DNA from: Eretmocerus hayati | Taxonomy: Eukaryota > Arthropoda > Insecta > Hymenoptera > Aphelinidae | Length of the DNA stretch: 64,000 bases | Assembly (NCBI GenBank): GCA_029851415.1 | Contig: CM056744.1 | Location: 56,879,797 to 56,943,796 of the forward strand | Direction of reading: 5' to 3' | Shown here: piece after piece, positions 33,147-42,868 of the stretch | How the letters are laid out: every line of letters starts with the position of its first letter | Numbering within the stretch: the first letter of the stretch is position 1 | Program-made: the position numbers and the translations under genes | The notes under the pieces: generated by a model | The model's database searches: none | What the model was told of the DNA's origin: nothing | The model's input: only the letters and a program-made list of their open reading frames with translations

Positions 33147-33611
33147 GAAACCAGAAACACGCCCGCAGGAACCAACCAGATTGAATGTCCTCCTTGGAGA
33201 ATTATTACCTGCAGTTTAGATCACGCTAGGGAATATTCTCCCCACGTCAGCACGAAATTTGCATCAAAAGGGAAACCTTATAGATTTCTCCTGGACAGTG
33301 GAGCAGAAGCAAGCATCGTGAAACTCCACGTCATAAAAGACCTAGGATTCATCAATGAAAGAACGCGTCATGTTCTCAAAGGATTGGGATCTCAAACTAC
33401 GCGCTCTTTCGGGACCATGAGGATACTAATCCTGGGGGTAGCATCAGAACTGATCGTAGTACCCGACGCATTTCCTTTACAGTATGACGGCGCCTTTGGC
33501 ACCGATTTCTTCCTCCGGAACAAGGCTCGGCTCGATTTTTATAAAAAAACAATTGCAGATAGACGAAAAAACGTTCAATTCTCATTTTGGAGGCACCAGT
33601 GGCCGCGATAA
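33108..33611 (+). CDS. pro: Retroviral-type aspartic protease 1 (-1 frame)
   Basis: The frame is one base behind gag, entered at the slippery site, and ends TAA 33609-33611. It carries FLLDSGAEASIVK (about 33285-33323) with the catalytic Asp of a retropepsin, and the second half GAFGTDFFLRNKARLDF that closes these domains. The protease cleaves Gag and Pol in the particle as a homodimer. At an A7 run (about 33542-33548) the sense moves to the frame of protease 2, so either an indel or a second recoding event separates the two. A second complete protease domain follows. Confidence 0.8.
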   Translation, partial: WPESPKHERVEGDETRNTPAGTNQIECPPWRIITCSLDHAREYSPHVSTKFASKGKPYRFLLDSGAEASIVKLHVIKDLGFINERTRHVLKGLGSQTTRSFGTMRILILGVASELIVVPDAFPLQYDGAFGTDFFLRNKARLDFYKKTIADRRKNVQFSFWRHQWPR

Positions 33612-34611
33612 AATCCCGCGAATAAACGGAATTAATACCCTCGGGTATGGAAAACGCCTCCCCTTCCTGGAGGTATCGGGCTATGCAGCTTTCACAGGTG
33701 GATACTTTTTGTTGGACTCTGGAGCCGAAGTTAACATCATCAGGGAAGGCTTAATTAGAGACCCCAAGCTGGTTGATACCACTAAAAAGATAGAAATACA
33801 GGGCATTGGTAAGGGTCTCATTTCTACCCAAGGAACCATCACACTCACCATAATAACCGGAACTTCCACATTCCACGTCGTACCTGATGACCTACAACTC
33901 CCCGGCGAAGGGATTCTGGGAGCCCAGTATTTGTCGGAAGCACTCGGAGTCATTGACTATGAAACCGGATGTCTCTCCATCTCGGGATTCGAAGAGAAAA
34001 TAATTCTCGAACCTGCTCGAACCTTCCTACCTGAACGAAAGGACATCGCTCAGGAGGACAAAGACATCCTAGAGGACTTTGAGAATTCTTTTGGAGATCT
34101 ATATATGGCGGAATATGAAGAATCCAATAGAACATGCCGAAAATGTTTATTAGGGGAGGGCGATGGTTCAGAATGTAACTACATGACTCATGAAGACTAT
34201 GGAGTCGCTCCCCAGCCTATAATAGAAGAAGTTAAAATTTATGATATAAATCGGACCAGACTAAGAGATATGCTTCACCTAGACCACCTCGAAGGCGAAG
34301 AAAGAGACTTTGTGTTACGGATCGCTGAAGAAAATCGGGATATCTTCTATCTCCCTGGGAATGACTTACCAGGAACGAGACTAGTGACCCACGAGATCCC
34401 TACTACTACTGACGAACCCATCAACGCACACCAATATAAATTCCCTCACGCGTATAAAGCGGAGATTGACCGCCAAGTCCAAGCGCTCCTAGCCCAAGGA
34501 ATTATTAGGCCATCAACGTCCCCTTACAACATGCCGCTTTGGCTGGTGAAAAAGGAACTAGACTCACAAGGAAACCTGAGATGGCGAATGGTACTGGACT
34601 TTCGCCCATGA
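33484..34611 (+). CDS. pol: Pol part 1: second aspartic protease and RT N terminus
   Basis: Same frame as gag. After a linker (FGGTSGRDKIPRINGINTLG) comes another full retropepsin: FLLDSGAEVNIIREG near 33708-33752, then GIGKGLISTQGTITLTI, and the closing GILGAQYLSEALGVIDYE. An acidic spacer leads to the start of the RT (IIRPSTSPYNMPLWLVKK, then WRMVLDFRP). A TGA at 34609-34611 interrupts the RT inside its conserved N-terminal region, with the same frame continuing directly after it. Two proteases in one Pol are unusual, and loss of one would be tolerated. The TGA makes this copy non-functional unless read through. Confidence 0.82.
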   Translation: MTAPLAPISSSGTRLGSIFIKKQLQIDEKTFNSHFGGTSGRDKIPRINGINTLGYGKRLPFLEVSGYAAFTGGYFLLDSGAEVNIIREGLIRDPKLVDTTKKIEIQGIGKGLISTQGTITLTIITGTSTFHVVPDDLQLPGEGILGAQYLSEALGVIDYETGCLSISGFEEKIILEPARTFLPERKDIAQEDKDILEDFENSFGDLYMAEYEESNRTCRKCLLGEGDGSECNYMTHEDYGVAPQPIIEEVKIYDINRTRLRDMLHLDHLEGEERDFVLRIAEENRDIFYLPGNDLPGTRLVTHEIPTTTDEPINAHQYKFPHAYKAEIDRQVQALLAQGIIRPSTSPYNMPLWLVKKELDSQGNLRWRMVLDFRP

Positions 34612-37365
34612 GATGAAGTTACAATAGGGGATGCCTTACCCATGCCCAACATAACTGAGATTTTCGACCAGGTGGGCGGAGCTAAGTACTATACAGTGCT
34701 TGACTTGGCCCAAGCATTTTTCCAAGTGCACATGGCGGATAAGGATGCTCCGAAAACGGCGTTTTCAACCTCGTATGGGCACTGGGAGTACGCACGTATG
34801 CCCTTCGACTCGAAAAATGCTCCAGCGACCTTTCAGCGACTTATGAACACGGTGCTAAAAAGGCTACAAGGGAAAATTCTCTTTGTCTACCTCGACGACA
34901 TTGTGGTATTCGCAAACAGCTTGGAGGAAATGGACTACAAGCTGAATATACTGTTTACTCGGCTAAGAGAAGCCGGACTAAAATTGCAGGTCGACAAGTG
35001 CGAGTTCTTGAAGCGGGAAGTTATCTATTTAAGACATATCCTGAGTGAGAAAGGATTGCAGCCGGACCCCAAAAAGGTTCAGGCTGTCCGGGAATTTCCC
35101 AGGCCAAAAACGGTCCGAAACGTTCGATCTTTTCTTGGCCTCGCTGGGTACTACAGGCATTCTATTAGAGACTTTGCAAAGATAGCGAAACCCCTCACCA
35201 AACTGTTGCAGAAAGATGTAGAATTCCAATGGGACGACAAGGCTCAAATTGCCTTTGAAACGTTACGAGAAGCGTTATGCACCGCCCCGGTGTTACACTT
35301 CCCTGCGCTGGATCAGGACTACATCATTACGACCGATGCGAGCCGGATTGCGGTAGGCGGAATTCTTTCACAAGGTGAAGTCAATAAGGACTGGCCCATT
35401 GCTTATACCTCGAGAGTACTCCGTCCCACGGAAGTGTTATACGAAGAATACGAACTAGAAGCACTGGCCATGATTCACAGCGTTAAATGCTTCAGATCAT
35501 ACGTATATGGCCGAAAAATTACTTTTGTGACAGACCACCAACCTCTCACCTGGTTCAAAACGGCCGATCTCAATACCAGGGTACAAAGATGGAGGTTTCA
35601 GCTGTCGGAATACTCGTATGAAATCGTTTATAAGTCAGGAAAGACTAACGTTGCCGCTGACGCTTTGTCTAGGAACCCAGTCGAAGATTCATCCATCAAC
35701 ATCGCCACCAGGGCGCTAGCCAAACACCAAAATCACGAAAAAACAGATAATTCATTTCGCGAAGTGTCCGATGTTCCAGAACTTCCTGAAGAAAACGAGA
35801 TTCCGTTATCTCCGCCCCTAGATGAAGTTAACACACGCTGTCCCGAGACTCAGATAATTGACGAACCACAGAAACTGGCGACCCCTCGCCCAACCAAAGA
35901 CGAACCAGGAGAGGAACAAACACGGGTTGATGATGTCAACCAACAAGGAGGATCAAGCCAACTACGCACATATCGAAGGAAGATGATTGAGATTAAGGAC
36001 GCGATACAAAATCGCGATAGTAATATAGTTCACTTCATAGCCAGCGACGGGACTCCGTGTGATGAGGGAGCTCGCCAGCTTCTCGAAAAGAACAAAATGA
36101 TACCCAGTGTGAACGTAGGAGTAAGAGAAGTCCAACAGATACCCTGCAAGTCCGCGGGATACAACTTTGCGCTATGCATGAAGGACACAGCCCCGGCTAC
36201 CTTAACCGCAGTACGAGAGGATGTTTACGCATCTCTCATGACCCTAGGTGCACTATTGAAGGAATTGAAGATCAAAGAGATAAATATTGGCAAGAGTAAG
36301 GAAATAGAGAACCTGCCTTGGTCGGAAGTTATAAGCCTCCTAGATTTAATGCTCAAAGAGAGCAATGTGAAAGTTCTCATCTGCACCGGCACCTTGGAAT
36401 ACATATGTGTAGATCGCAGGGATGCCATATTCCACAAGCTTCATGTATCACCTATTGGAGGCCATCGAGGCATTTCGAAGACGTATAATCGGATTGAAAA
36501 CAAATATTATTGGGAAGGCCTGAAGGAAGACATACGTCGACGTATCCAGCAATGTATAAATTGCCAATTGAGAAAGCTGGTTCGACTCAAAACCAAACAG
36601 CCAATGGTTATTACCGACACACCTGGAACAGTATTCGATAAAATCGCTATGGACATAGCGGGCCCCCTGCTCAAAACAAATAACGGGGATGAGTATATCT
36701 TCAACATACAAGATCAACTTTCTAAATACTGTATGGCTATTCCCTTAGCAGATACGTTAGCATCCACTGTCACCGATGCATTTATTAAAAGATTTATATG
36801 CGTGTTTGGAGCTCCAAAACGCATACTAACTGATCAGGGCCGCAATTTCGTAAGCAAGTTATTAGCTAGAATTGCGAAACGATTCCGTATCAGGCGCATT
36901 ACCACTAGCGCATATTGCCCTTCTTCTAATGGATCTTTAGAACGATCGCATCATGCCCTTGGAGAGTTTCTAAAACAATACGCAGACGCTGACACTAACT
37001 GGGACGAATGGGTCGATTTAGCAAGCCTCAATTACAATTCCTGTGTGCATTCAAGTACTTGCCACACCCCTTACGAGGTTGTATTTGGACGATTAGCCCG
37101 ATTTCCATCCACTGAACCGTTACGCGAACCAGATCTCGAACCCACCTACAAAGGATATATCATAGACCTTGTATCTCGACTCACCGGGATACAACAATTA
37201 ACATACGAGACTCTCGTAGCCTCTAAGGAAAAATCTAAAGAGTACTACGACCGTCGCCTTAACCCAAATTCAAAACCGGTGATTACGTGTACCTATTGGT
37301 CGGACCAAAACCCGGAAAGTTCGGAGACCACTATACAGGCCCCCACAAAGTCCTCGAAATTCTAG
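34612..37365 (+). CDS. pol: Pol part 2: RT, RNase H, macro-like linker, integrase
   Basis: RT: VLDLAQAFFQVHM, the MPFDSKNAPATFQRLM block (usual Gly-Leu replaced by Asp-Ser) and the catalytic YLDD at 34888-34899. RNase H: TTDASRIAVGG near 35331, TDHQPLTW, then AADALSRNP. A ~220-residue linker contains NIVHFIASDGTPCDEGARQL and downstream alpha/beta text like the macro-type domain seen in some insect gypsy Pols. Integrase: HHCC finger HVSPIGGHRG..CINCQLRK (36445-36580) and the DDE triad in MDIAGPL (about 36650), TDQGRNF (36830-36850) and NGSLERSH (about 36935). Near 37274 one base appears lost, so this frame ends early at 37365 and the natural C terminus lies in the next frame. Confidence 0.9.
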   Translation, partial: DEVTIGDALPMPNITEIFDQVGGAKYYTVLDLAQAFFQVHMADKDAPKTAFSTSYGHWEYARMPFDSKNAPATFQRLMNTVLKRLQGKILFVYLDDIVVFANSLEEMDYKLNILFTRLREAGLKLQVDKCEFLKREVIYLRHILSEKGLQPDPKKVQAVREFPRPKTVRNVRSFLGLAGYYRHSIRDFAKIAKPLTKLLQKDVEFQWDDKAQIAFETLREALCTAPVLHFPALDQDYIITTDASRIAVGGILSQGEVNKDWPIAYTSRVLRPTEVLYEEYELEALAMIHSVKCFRSYVYGRKITFVTDHQPLTWFKTADLNTRVQRWRFQLSEYSYEIVYKSGKTNVAADALSRNPVEDSSINIATRALAKHQNHEKTDNSFREVSDVPELPEENEIPLSPPLDEVNTRCPETQIIDEPQKLATPRPTKDEPGEEQTRVDDVNQQGGSSQLRTYRRKMIEIKDAIQNRDSNIVHFIASDGTPCDEGARQLLEKNKMIPSVNVGVREVQQIPCKSAGYNFALCMKDTAPATLTAVREDVYASLMTLGALLKELKIKEINIGKSKEIENLPWSEVISLLDLMLKESNVKVLICTGTLEYICVDRRDAIFHKLHVSPIGGHRGISKTYNRIENKYYWEGLKEDIRRRIQQCINCQLRKLVRLKTKQPMVITDTPGTVFDKIAMDIAGPLLKTNNGDEYIFNIQDQLSKYCMAIPLADTLASTVTDAFIKRFICVFGAPKRILTDQGRNFVSKLLARIAKRFRIRRITTSAYCPSSNGSLERSHHALGEFLKQYADADTNWDEWVDLASLNYNSCVHSSTCHTPYEVVFGRLARFPSTEPLREPDLEPTYKGYIIDLVSRLTGIQQLTYETLVASKEKSKEYYDRRLNPNSKPVITCTYWSDQNPESSETTIQAPTKSSKF

Positions 37366-37502
37366 AGAAACATAACGTTCGAATCCAAACAAAAAAAGCT
37401 AGTAAGGTTGTACACTCCAACAAACTACGCATATCCCACATTGTACCGAAAATACCTGAAAATAAAGCGGTAGGAACGATAAAGACGAAAAACAAAAACT
37501 GA
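37287..37502 (+). CDS. pol: Pol C terminus in shifted frame
   Basis: This is the integrase C-terminal tail: YLLVGPKPGKFGDHYTGPHK is the GPY/F-like module, followed by VVHSNKLRISHIVPK. It overlaps the end of the previous frame and is offset by one base, so a single-base deletion near the run CAAAACC at about 37272-37278 explains the break. The stop lies 27 nt before the first env ATG. Confidence 0.8.
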   Translation: MYLLVGPKPGKFGDHYTGPHKVLEILEKHNVRIQTKKASKVVHSNKLRISHIVPKIPENKAVGTIKTKNKN

Positions 37503-37515
37503 TCATCATCGAATA

Positions 37516-37532
37516 TTTCTTACAGGAAAATG
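37516..37532 (+). promoter_or_regulatory. Splice acceptor for the first env gene
   Basis: TATTTCTTACAG ends at 37525, five bases before the env ATG at 37530-37532. Errantivirus env genes are made from a spliced subgenomic RNA. The donor may be AG/GTAAGC in U5 at 5942, but that is inferred. Confidence 0.6.
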
Positions 37533-39138
37533 CTGGCAGCCTGGTTGATCTTCTACCGGCTAGCCGTGACTCTTGCCCAAACCCAAATTATCCCCATCGA
37601 TCAAACTCGAGAATTAGACTTCCAATTAAATCATAGGACATGTAAGAGACATTATAGGTCATTGGCGCGGTGAAGTGGTACTCCCGCTAAACCGATTTTC
37701 CCAAGAACCACCTGAACTTCTAACATTCAGAAACCTACTGAGTTAATTATGTACGACCCTTCATCCACTTTGTGGCCTTTACGACTCTGAGATAACCGAA
37801 CTACGAGGTCTTTTTGATTCCACCAACCGCATGCAAAAAGAGATGGAGACAATTCTTGACAATAACAAAAGGAGGTGGAAGAGATCACCAGCCATCATTC
37901 CTGACCCATTTCCAGACGCGCACAGCTACATCGCTGGTTCAACCATGACCATAACTGGTTCCCTTGAAAGATTAATGCATGACCACTCTTACGGGAAATT
38001 TCGTGAAATTGTTTTCAAGGGAATACAAGCGTCCTTGAATGCTTCAGAATCGTTTCGAGATATCAATTTTCGGTTACTCGACGCACTCCAAGCAGCAAGA
38101 AAAAAACAAACCAGTGAAAATTTATTAAACAATATGGCTTGCCAAATTATCCTACCTCAGGCCAAACTCGATTCTCAAGAGGATTCATGCGCTCCTTTGA
38201 AACGCCTTGCCCAGACAATCAACTCTTCCAATGAGACGCATTTACATGTCTCCATCACTGTTACGATTTATGGGAATCATGCTCACACCCTTTTCAGTGC
38301 CGGACTAACTCCAAAATCGCGGGTAGAGACCGAGATTCGAGGGTATCGGGAAATTATAGCAATCGATTGTCAGTCGATCGGCCACCACTTCCTTGATAAT
38401 CGGAATGACTGTACTGCCTACAACAATCAGACCTACTGTTTTGAATACCCCATATTAATGAACACCTCTTGTGAATATCAACTCGCTCGACATCATCCCG
38501 AACGACCGCTCGATTTTTGTAGAGCAAGATTTCCGAACAACCCTCATTCCGTAGAAAAGAATATACGTCTATGGGTACTTTCTGCCCCCAACTTCACTAA
38601 GATCACCGTGCGATGTAAACAAAATCTCAAAACCATTACCAGCTTCGTTGGAACCGGAATTCTCGAGATTGATAGAGAATGTTCCATCTACCCTTCAGAG
38701 TCACGGCTAGACCCCACGGGTAACATACAAAAATTCCCTATGGCGTTCTGTCCAAACTTAGAAATAGCCAGAAACCCGACTACACCCATTATCAAGCTTC
38801 CTTACGAGTGTCCTCAAGAATGCCTATCTAGAACAAAATATCTCGTTTACTTTGGTATTATCACGTGTCTGGCAATAATAGCTACTGCCACAACCACATG
38901 GTACTTGAAAAACCAAAATCAAAATGCTAAGCCAACAATCATAGTTTTGACTCCGGCAATACTGGAAAAAGCGTGCGAGCAACGATTCACAAACCGGCGC
39001 TCACACTTATATAATCAAAACCTATATGAATCGATCCCTGTAAACAAAAACTCTACGGAAGAGTCAACCCGGATTCACCTCCTTGAATCCAGAGACACCC
39101 CAAGAGGAAATAACAATATCCAAACCCTAACGACATAA
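37530..39138 (+). pseudogene. env: Envelope 1: errantivirus Env-like glycoprotein, N terminus broken
   Basis: ATG 37530 opens a signal peptide (MLAAWLIFYRLAVTLAQ); that frame stops at 37671-37673. The remaining reading is in another frame with a further stop near 37742, then is open as 435 codons from 37831 to 39138. It holds a basic furin-type site RRWKR (about 37870-37884), a long ectodomain with many Cys and N-glycosylation sites (NAS, NSS, NET, NTS, NFT), and one transmembrane segment near 38845-38905 (YLVYFGIITCLAIIATATTTW) with a ~75-residue tail. The layout matches the baculovirus-F-like Env of errantiviruses, a membrane-fusion protein. At least one frameshift and one stop disable this copy. 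Confidence 0.7.
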
Positions 39139-39196
39139 CCAAACAACCACTAACCAATCTGCCATTCTCCACTACTATGTACTAAAGCCCGCCTTG

Positions 39197-39214
39197 AAAC
39201 TGTTACAGACAATG
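39197..39214 (+). promoter_or_regulatory. Splice acceptor for the second env gene
   Basis: CTGTTACAG ends at 39208, four bases before ATG 39212-39214, repeating the TTACAG-just-before-ATG arrangement of the first env. Confidence 0.5.
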
Positions 39215-41314
39215 ACGACCTCGAACGGCCTGAGAGTAATGATTCTAGTTTGGGCAATACGCCGAACGGAAAGTCTGATTGGTTATGATTGCGGATCACG
39301 GTCACTCAACGTCACAACCTCGTCCCTGCTAGACGTAGATGAATGCGGCAAACCAGTGAATTCCGTGGAGGTCACCAGCCGGTATATCCAGCTGTTACAG
39401 ATCAACGAATTTCGGGAAACTACTGTTATACAATGCAAAGTAGAGATCTCCCGCACGGTACAGCGATGCGGAATGTTCAGCCATAACTCCGCTGTATCGG
39501 GCGGAAGCTCAAGCGGATATGTATATGAGGTTAACGCTCAAACGTGTATGGATATGCATAGGACCGGAACTTTAGCATTCTCCGGAAGTCAAATTATACG
39601 CGGACTCAAAATCAATGGAATACCAAATACCTTCCCGGTACTCTTGGCTGGTTATGTAGATAAAGAAGGGCACTGTGGGGGAAGCGGATATGCCGACCCT
39701 TACGGGTCCTGGACCAACGTATTTGTTCAAGGAACCATCTCAATAACATTAACCAGTCAAATCGCGAATATCGAAGTCGCCAAAAACCGGATAGTGCTGA
39801 AGTCCGGGCAAGTATGTACTCTAACTGATGGGTCATGTGTGGATATGGCCGGAGGACAGACTTATTGGCGGCCGTTGCCTGTAGATTCCTGTAGATTTAA
39901 ACGATACGGCGTTCTTTATGAAGGTATTGCAAGGAAAATGGTGGATAATCAAATGAGAGACGCAGAGACAGTGTATTCTGTACAAAATTCCGAAACCCTA
40001 TTTGCTTTAACCGCAAAGGCCACTGAAAGTGTATGCGGATATACTGTCATACGTACGGAGCATCCGAGGCTAGTCATTTGCGAAACACGACAAGGTGAAA
40101 ATTTTGCAGACCAGAACGCTACAACCCCATTAAATATGGACATGTTCGCGTATGTCAACTCCAAATTCATATATGTAGAAAAATGGATTAGAGTTCAATT
40201 CAGTACCCTATACCGGGATGTTCTCGTCAATAGATGTAACCTAGAACGTCAAATCATCCGGAATGCTTTATCTATAGCTGTTCAGTCCCCGGACGAGTTC
40301 GCATATAACCTGATGAAAGGACCAGGTTATATGGCTTTGGTCGCTGGTGAAGTCGTACATCTCATAAAATGTATCCCCATCAAAGTCCGTATTGAACACG
40401 GAGAAACATGTTATACTGAGTTGCAGGTCAGTCATAATAACTAAACTTTCTTCCTGCAGCCGAAAACTCACGTACTGAAGAAGAAAGGAACCCAGATCTC
40501 TTGTAACACCTTGCTACCCGCTTACTATTTTGTAGGCGACCAATGGTATAAAATCACGCCTCGGCCGTCAGAAGCCAAAGCCCCGGCAAAGATAAAGCCT
40601 ATGACCAAAAATACTTGGGAATACATGAGTCCCGAAGAGCTAGCTACTTCAGGTATATACACTAGTGAAGATCTCAACAGCTTGAGGGAACGTATCATGT
40701 TTCCTCTAGAGAGCCAAGGCCATCTCAACGATGTCGCTAGGGAAATGCATGGTGGAACAGCCACAAGCTCCCAAAGTACCCTCATCAAACTGATGAATGA
40801 AGATGTGGTATCCAAACTGGCAGCCTCTACCTGGGACAAGATCTGGGAACGTTTCATGAGTTTCGGCACGGCCAGCGCCGGATTCATAGCCATTTTCTTC
40901 ATAATTCACATTTTTAAAACCTTCCTAGATATCCTTATAAGAGGATACACCTTGCACACCGTCTTGGGATGGTCTTTCCACCTTCTGGGAGCCGTTTGGA
41001 GTTCCCTTTCCCACTGCCTATCAGTGGCATGTAGGAAAGCGCCATATTCCAGACCCGAAGGGTGCCCGGAGGAAGGAGAGTCTCTAGGGTACTTGAAGAA
41101 TAGTGAAATATTTCAAGAACCGCTAGATGGTTCTCCTCCTGAGCAAGAAAACGTCAACACTTTTCGGTTTGAGAAAGCTGATACTTCACCGAAAACGCCG
41201 GTACCTTGCCGAGCGACAGGTATCAGCACACTCGACCCCAATCTTGCCACACCCTCTTCTTCCAGGAAAGTAAACATATCCGATCCTTCTCCCCTCCCAC
41301 ACCGCAAGCAATAG
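39212..41314 (+). pseudogene. Envelope 2: Chuviridae-like glycoprotein, one in-frame stop
   Basis: About 700 codons in one frame, interrupted only by TAA at 40442-40444. The signal-like N terminus is followed by IGYDCG and LLDVDECG, then a Cys-rich ectodomain with GHCGGSGYADPYGSW, VCTLTDGSCVD and TYWRPLPVDSC. The segment after the stop has CNTLLPAYYFVGDQWY, a WEYMSPEELATSGIY block and the membrane anchor ASAGFIAIFFIIHIFKTF near 40870-40925, then a second hydrophobic stretch and a long cytoplasmic tail. The order and Cys pattern resemble glycoproteins of Chuviridae (Jingchuvirales), which are known to be captured by arthropod LTR elements. It starts 73 bp after envelope 1, so both belong to the same unit. 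The expected role is receptor binding and fusion. Confidence 0.72.
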
Positions 41315-41464
41315 TAAAAATTTCATTATCCTGATCCACGCTGCTCCTCTTTCCATGTACTATTCACCAGTTGAACATAAACTAGATTCGATGGACTGGC
41401 CAGCATAGAGTACCGTGAGTAGCACTTCGTTCTTAGTTGACTTGTCAACCATAACGAAGTGTTT

Positions 41465-41475
41465 AAGGGGTGGGG
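41465..41475 (+). other. Polypurine tract
   Basis: AAGGGGTGGGG, purine except for one T, ends exactly where the 3' LTR begins (TGTGATG at 41476). It is the expected plus-strand primer site. Confidence 0.8.
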
Positions 41476-42868
41476 TGTGATGATCGACTAGGATCATCTT
41501 TTATGGGAACATGTGCACGAATAAGGGCTGATTTTTCCCTTAGGAGACGGTAAATAGGCCCTTGCCATGCAGATGTTCCACCAAGGACGAGCTCTTCCCT
41601 TTTTCCATTATCTTCAAATTTTCTTGCTCAACAGCCAAAAGCCGATGAACCTTGCGTATAACCACGGAATAAACAATCCTCCAAATTGAAGAGTGTGTGT
41701 GAGTGTGTGTGATAAGAGTGTTAGTGTGTAAACTTCATTTTAGGAGGCAACTTGTTATTTGATATCCATTATTGACACCATATTTCTGAGTATAATGGAA
41801 TAAAAAGGCGTACGTGCTCTCGCCAAAGAAACTACAGCCTTGAATCTACTCCCGATAAATGAGACCAGAGAATAAATAGATTAATCAAGAGTGAAATTGT
41901 TAAGCTACCGGTGGTGGGTTATGTTAGTTTGTAAACTTCAATGCAGGAGGCAGGTACCGTATGTGTACCTTCAGCCAATTTTTGAATCACGCATCTCCGA
42001 GTATAATAGAATAAGAAGGCGTACGTGCTCTCATCAAAGAGGCTAAAGCCTTGAATCTTCACCAGATAGATGAGATCAATGAGCAAATACATTAATCAAG
42101 TGTGAAGTTGTTAGTTTTCCTAGACTATCGGTGGTGGATTACCTTCGTTCTCAATACGTACGATCATCAAGAATATGTAAATGAGTACAATGAGTACCAG
42201 AAACTCATGAGTACCTCATAGATCCAAATTGAGAATATTATATATATGTTTGTGTGTGTATGTGTGTATTTAGAATCACAGAATAGGCGAACTTTTGTTA
42301 AAAGTCAGTGAATCGGATCTGTGTGAGTTCTTTGTATCCACTGGCGTAGGCCTTGACAATTCCGCCCTCATGAATTATATTCATGACGTTTCGAATCATG
42401 CGGAATTGAACGACCAATCAGCAACTTTCCTCGCCAAAAAACGAGTCGAAGATTGGGTATAAGAAGGCCCGCAGTCTTTGCTCGGGGCTTCTTTTTCTTC
42501 CCGGTACACTAAGTATAAGTATTAAGGATATAAAATACCAGTTTTATTCTTGTTCCGTTATCACGAGCTCCTCGAATTCACGTCATTATTTATTGGATCA
42601 TCCGAACTCACCTGTACGATCTGACTGAATAAAACTACAAGTAGGTAAGCCAAACTTCTGACTCCATGGGATCTATTTGATATCCCCTTGCCCTGATATT
42701 TAACTTAGTAGAATCTAAAATATCATAACTTTTGAGAGAGAATCACAAGCAATAATCGTCCCAGGGTTATCAAAGTTTCGGACTCGAGACCCTAAATTCA
42801 AACAAAATAGGTAGTCCGTACTAACAAAGAAGGAGAGGCCCTTCTATGAACACCTTTCACTCTCAACA
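41476..42868 (+). repeat. 3' long terminal repeat
   Basis: 1,393 bp matching 4767-6165 and carrying the same internal duplication. It has TATAAGA at 42458-42464 (GTGTAAGA in the 5' copy) and AATAAA at 42628-42633. It ends CTCAACA, and the flank begins ATGCG. This copy looks promoter-competent and could drive transcription outward into 42.9 kb and beyond. Confidence 0.92.

Larger units (their letters stand above)
4767..42868 (+). mobile_element. 38.1-kb LTR-bounded errantivirus-like unit with cargo and nested insertions
   Basis: Two direct LTRs (4767-6165 and 41476-42868) both begin TGTGATGATCGACTAGG and end CTCAACA. A PBS follows the 5' LTR and a purine tract precedes the 3' LTR. Inside are a truncated gag, a JmjC gene, spliced genes, accessory ORFs, gag-pro-pol and two env genes, all virus-strand genes running left to right. 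Secondary insertions are a 5S-derived retroposon, two MITEs and a LINE. Sampled LTR segments differ at roughly 2-3% of positions. There is no target-site duplication, so either the whole is one giant element that lost it, or the outer LTRs come from two insertions joined by recombination. Confidence 0.6.

Noticed and set aside
40525..40902. 125-codon minus frame
   Set aside because: Antisense shadow of envelope 2.
41476..42868. Target-site duplication around the LTR pair
   Set aside because: Flanks GTCGC and ATGCG do not match at any 4-6 bp offset I tried, so none is reported.
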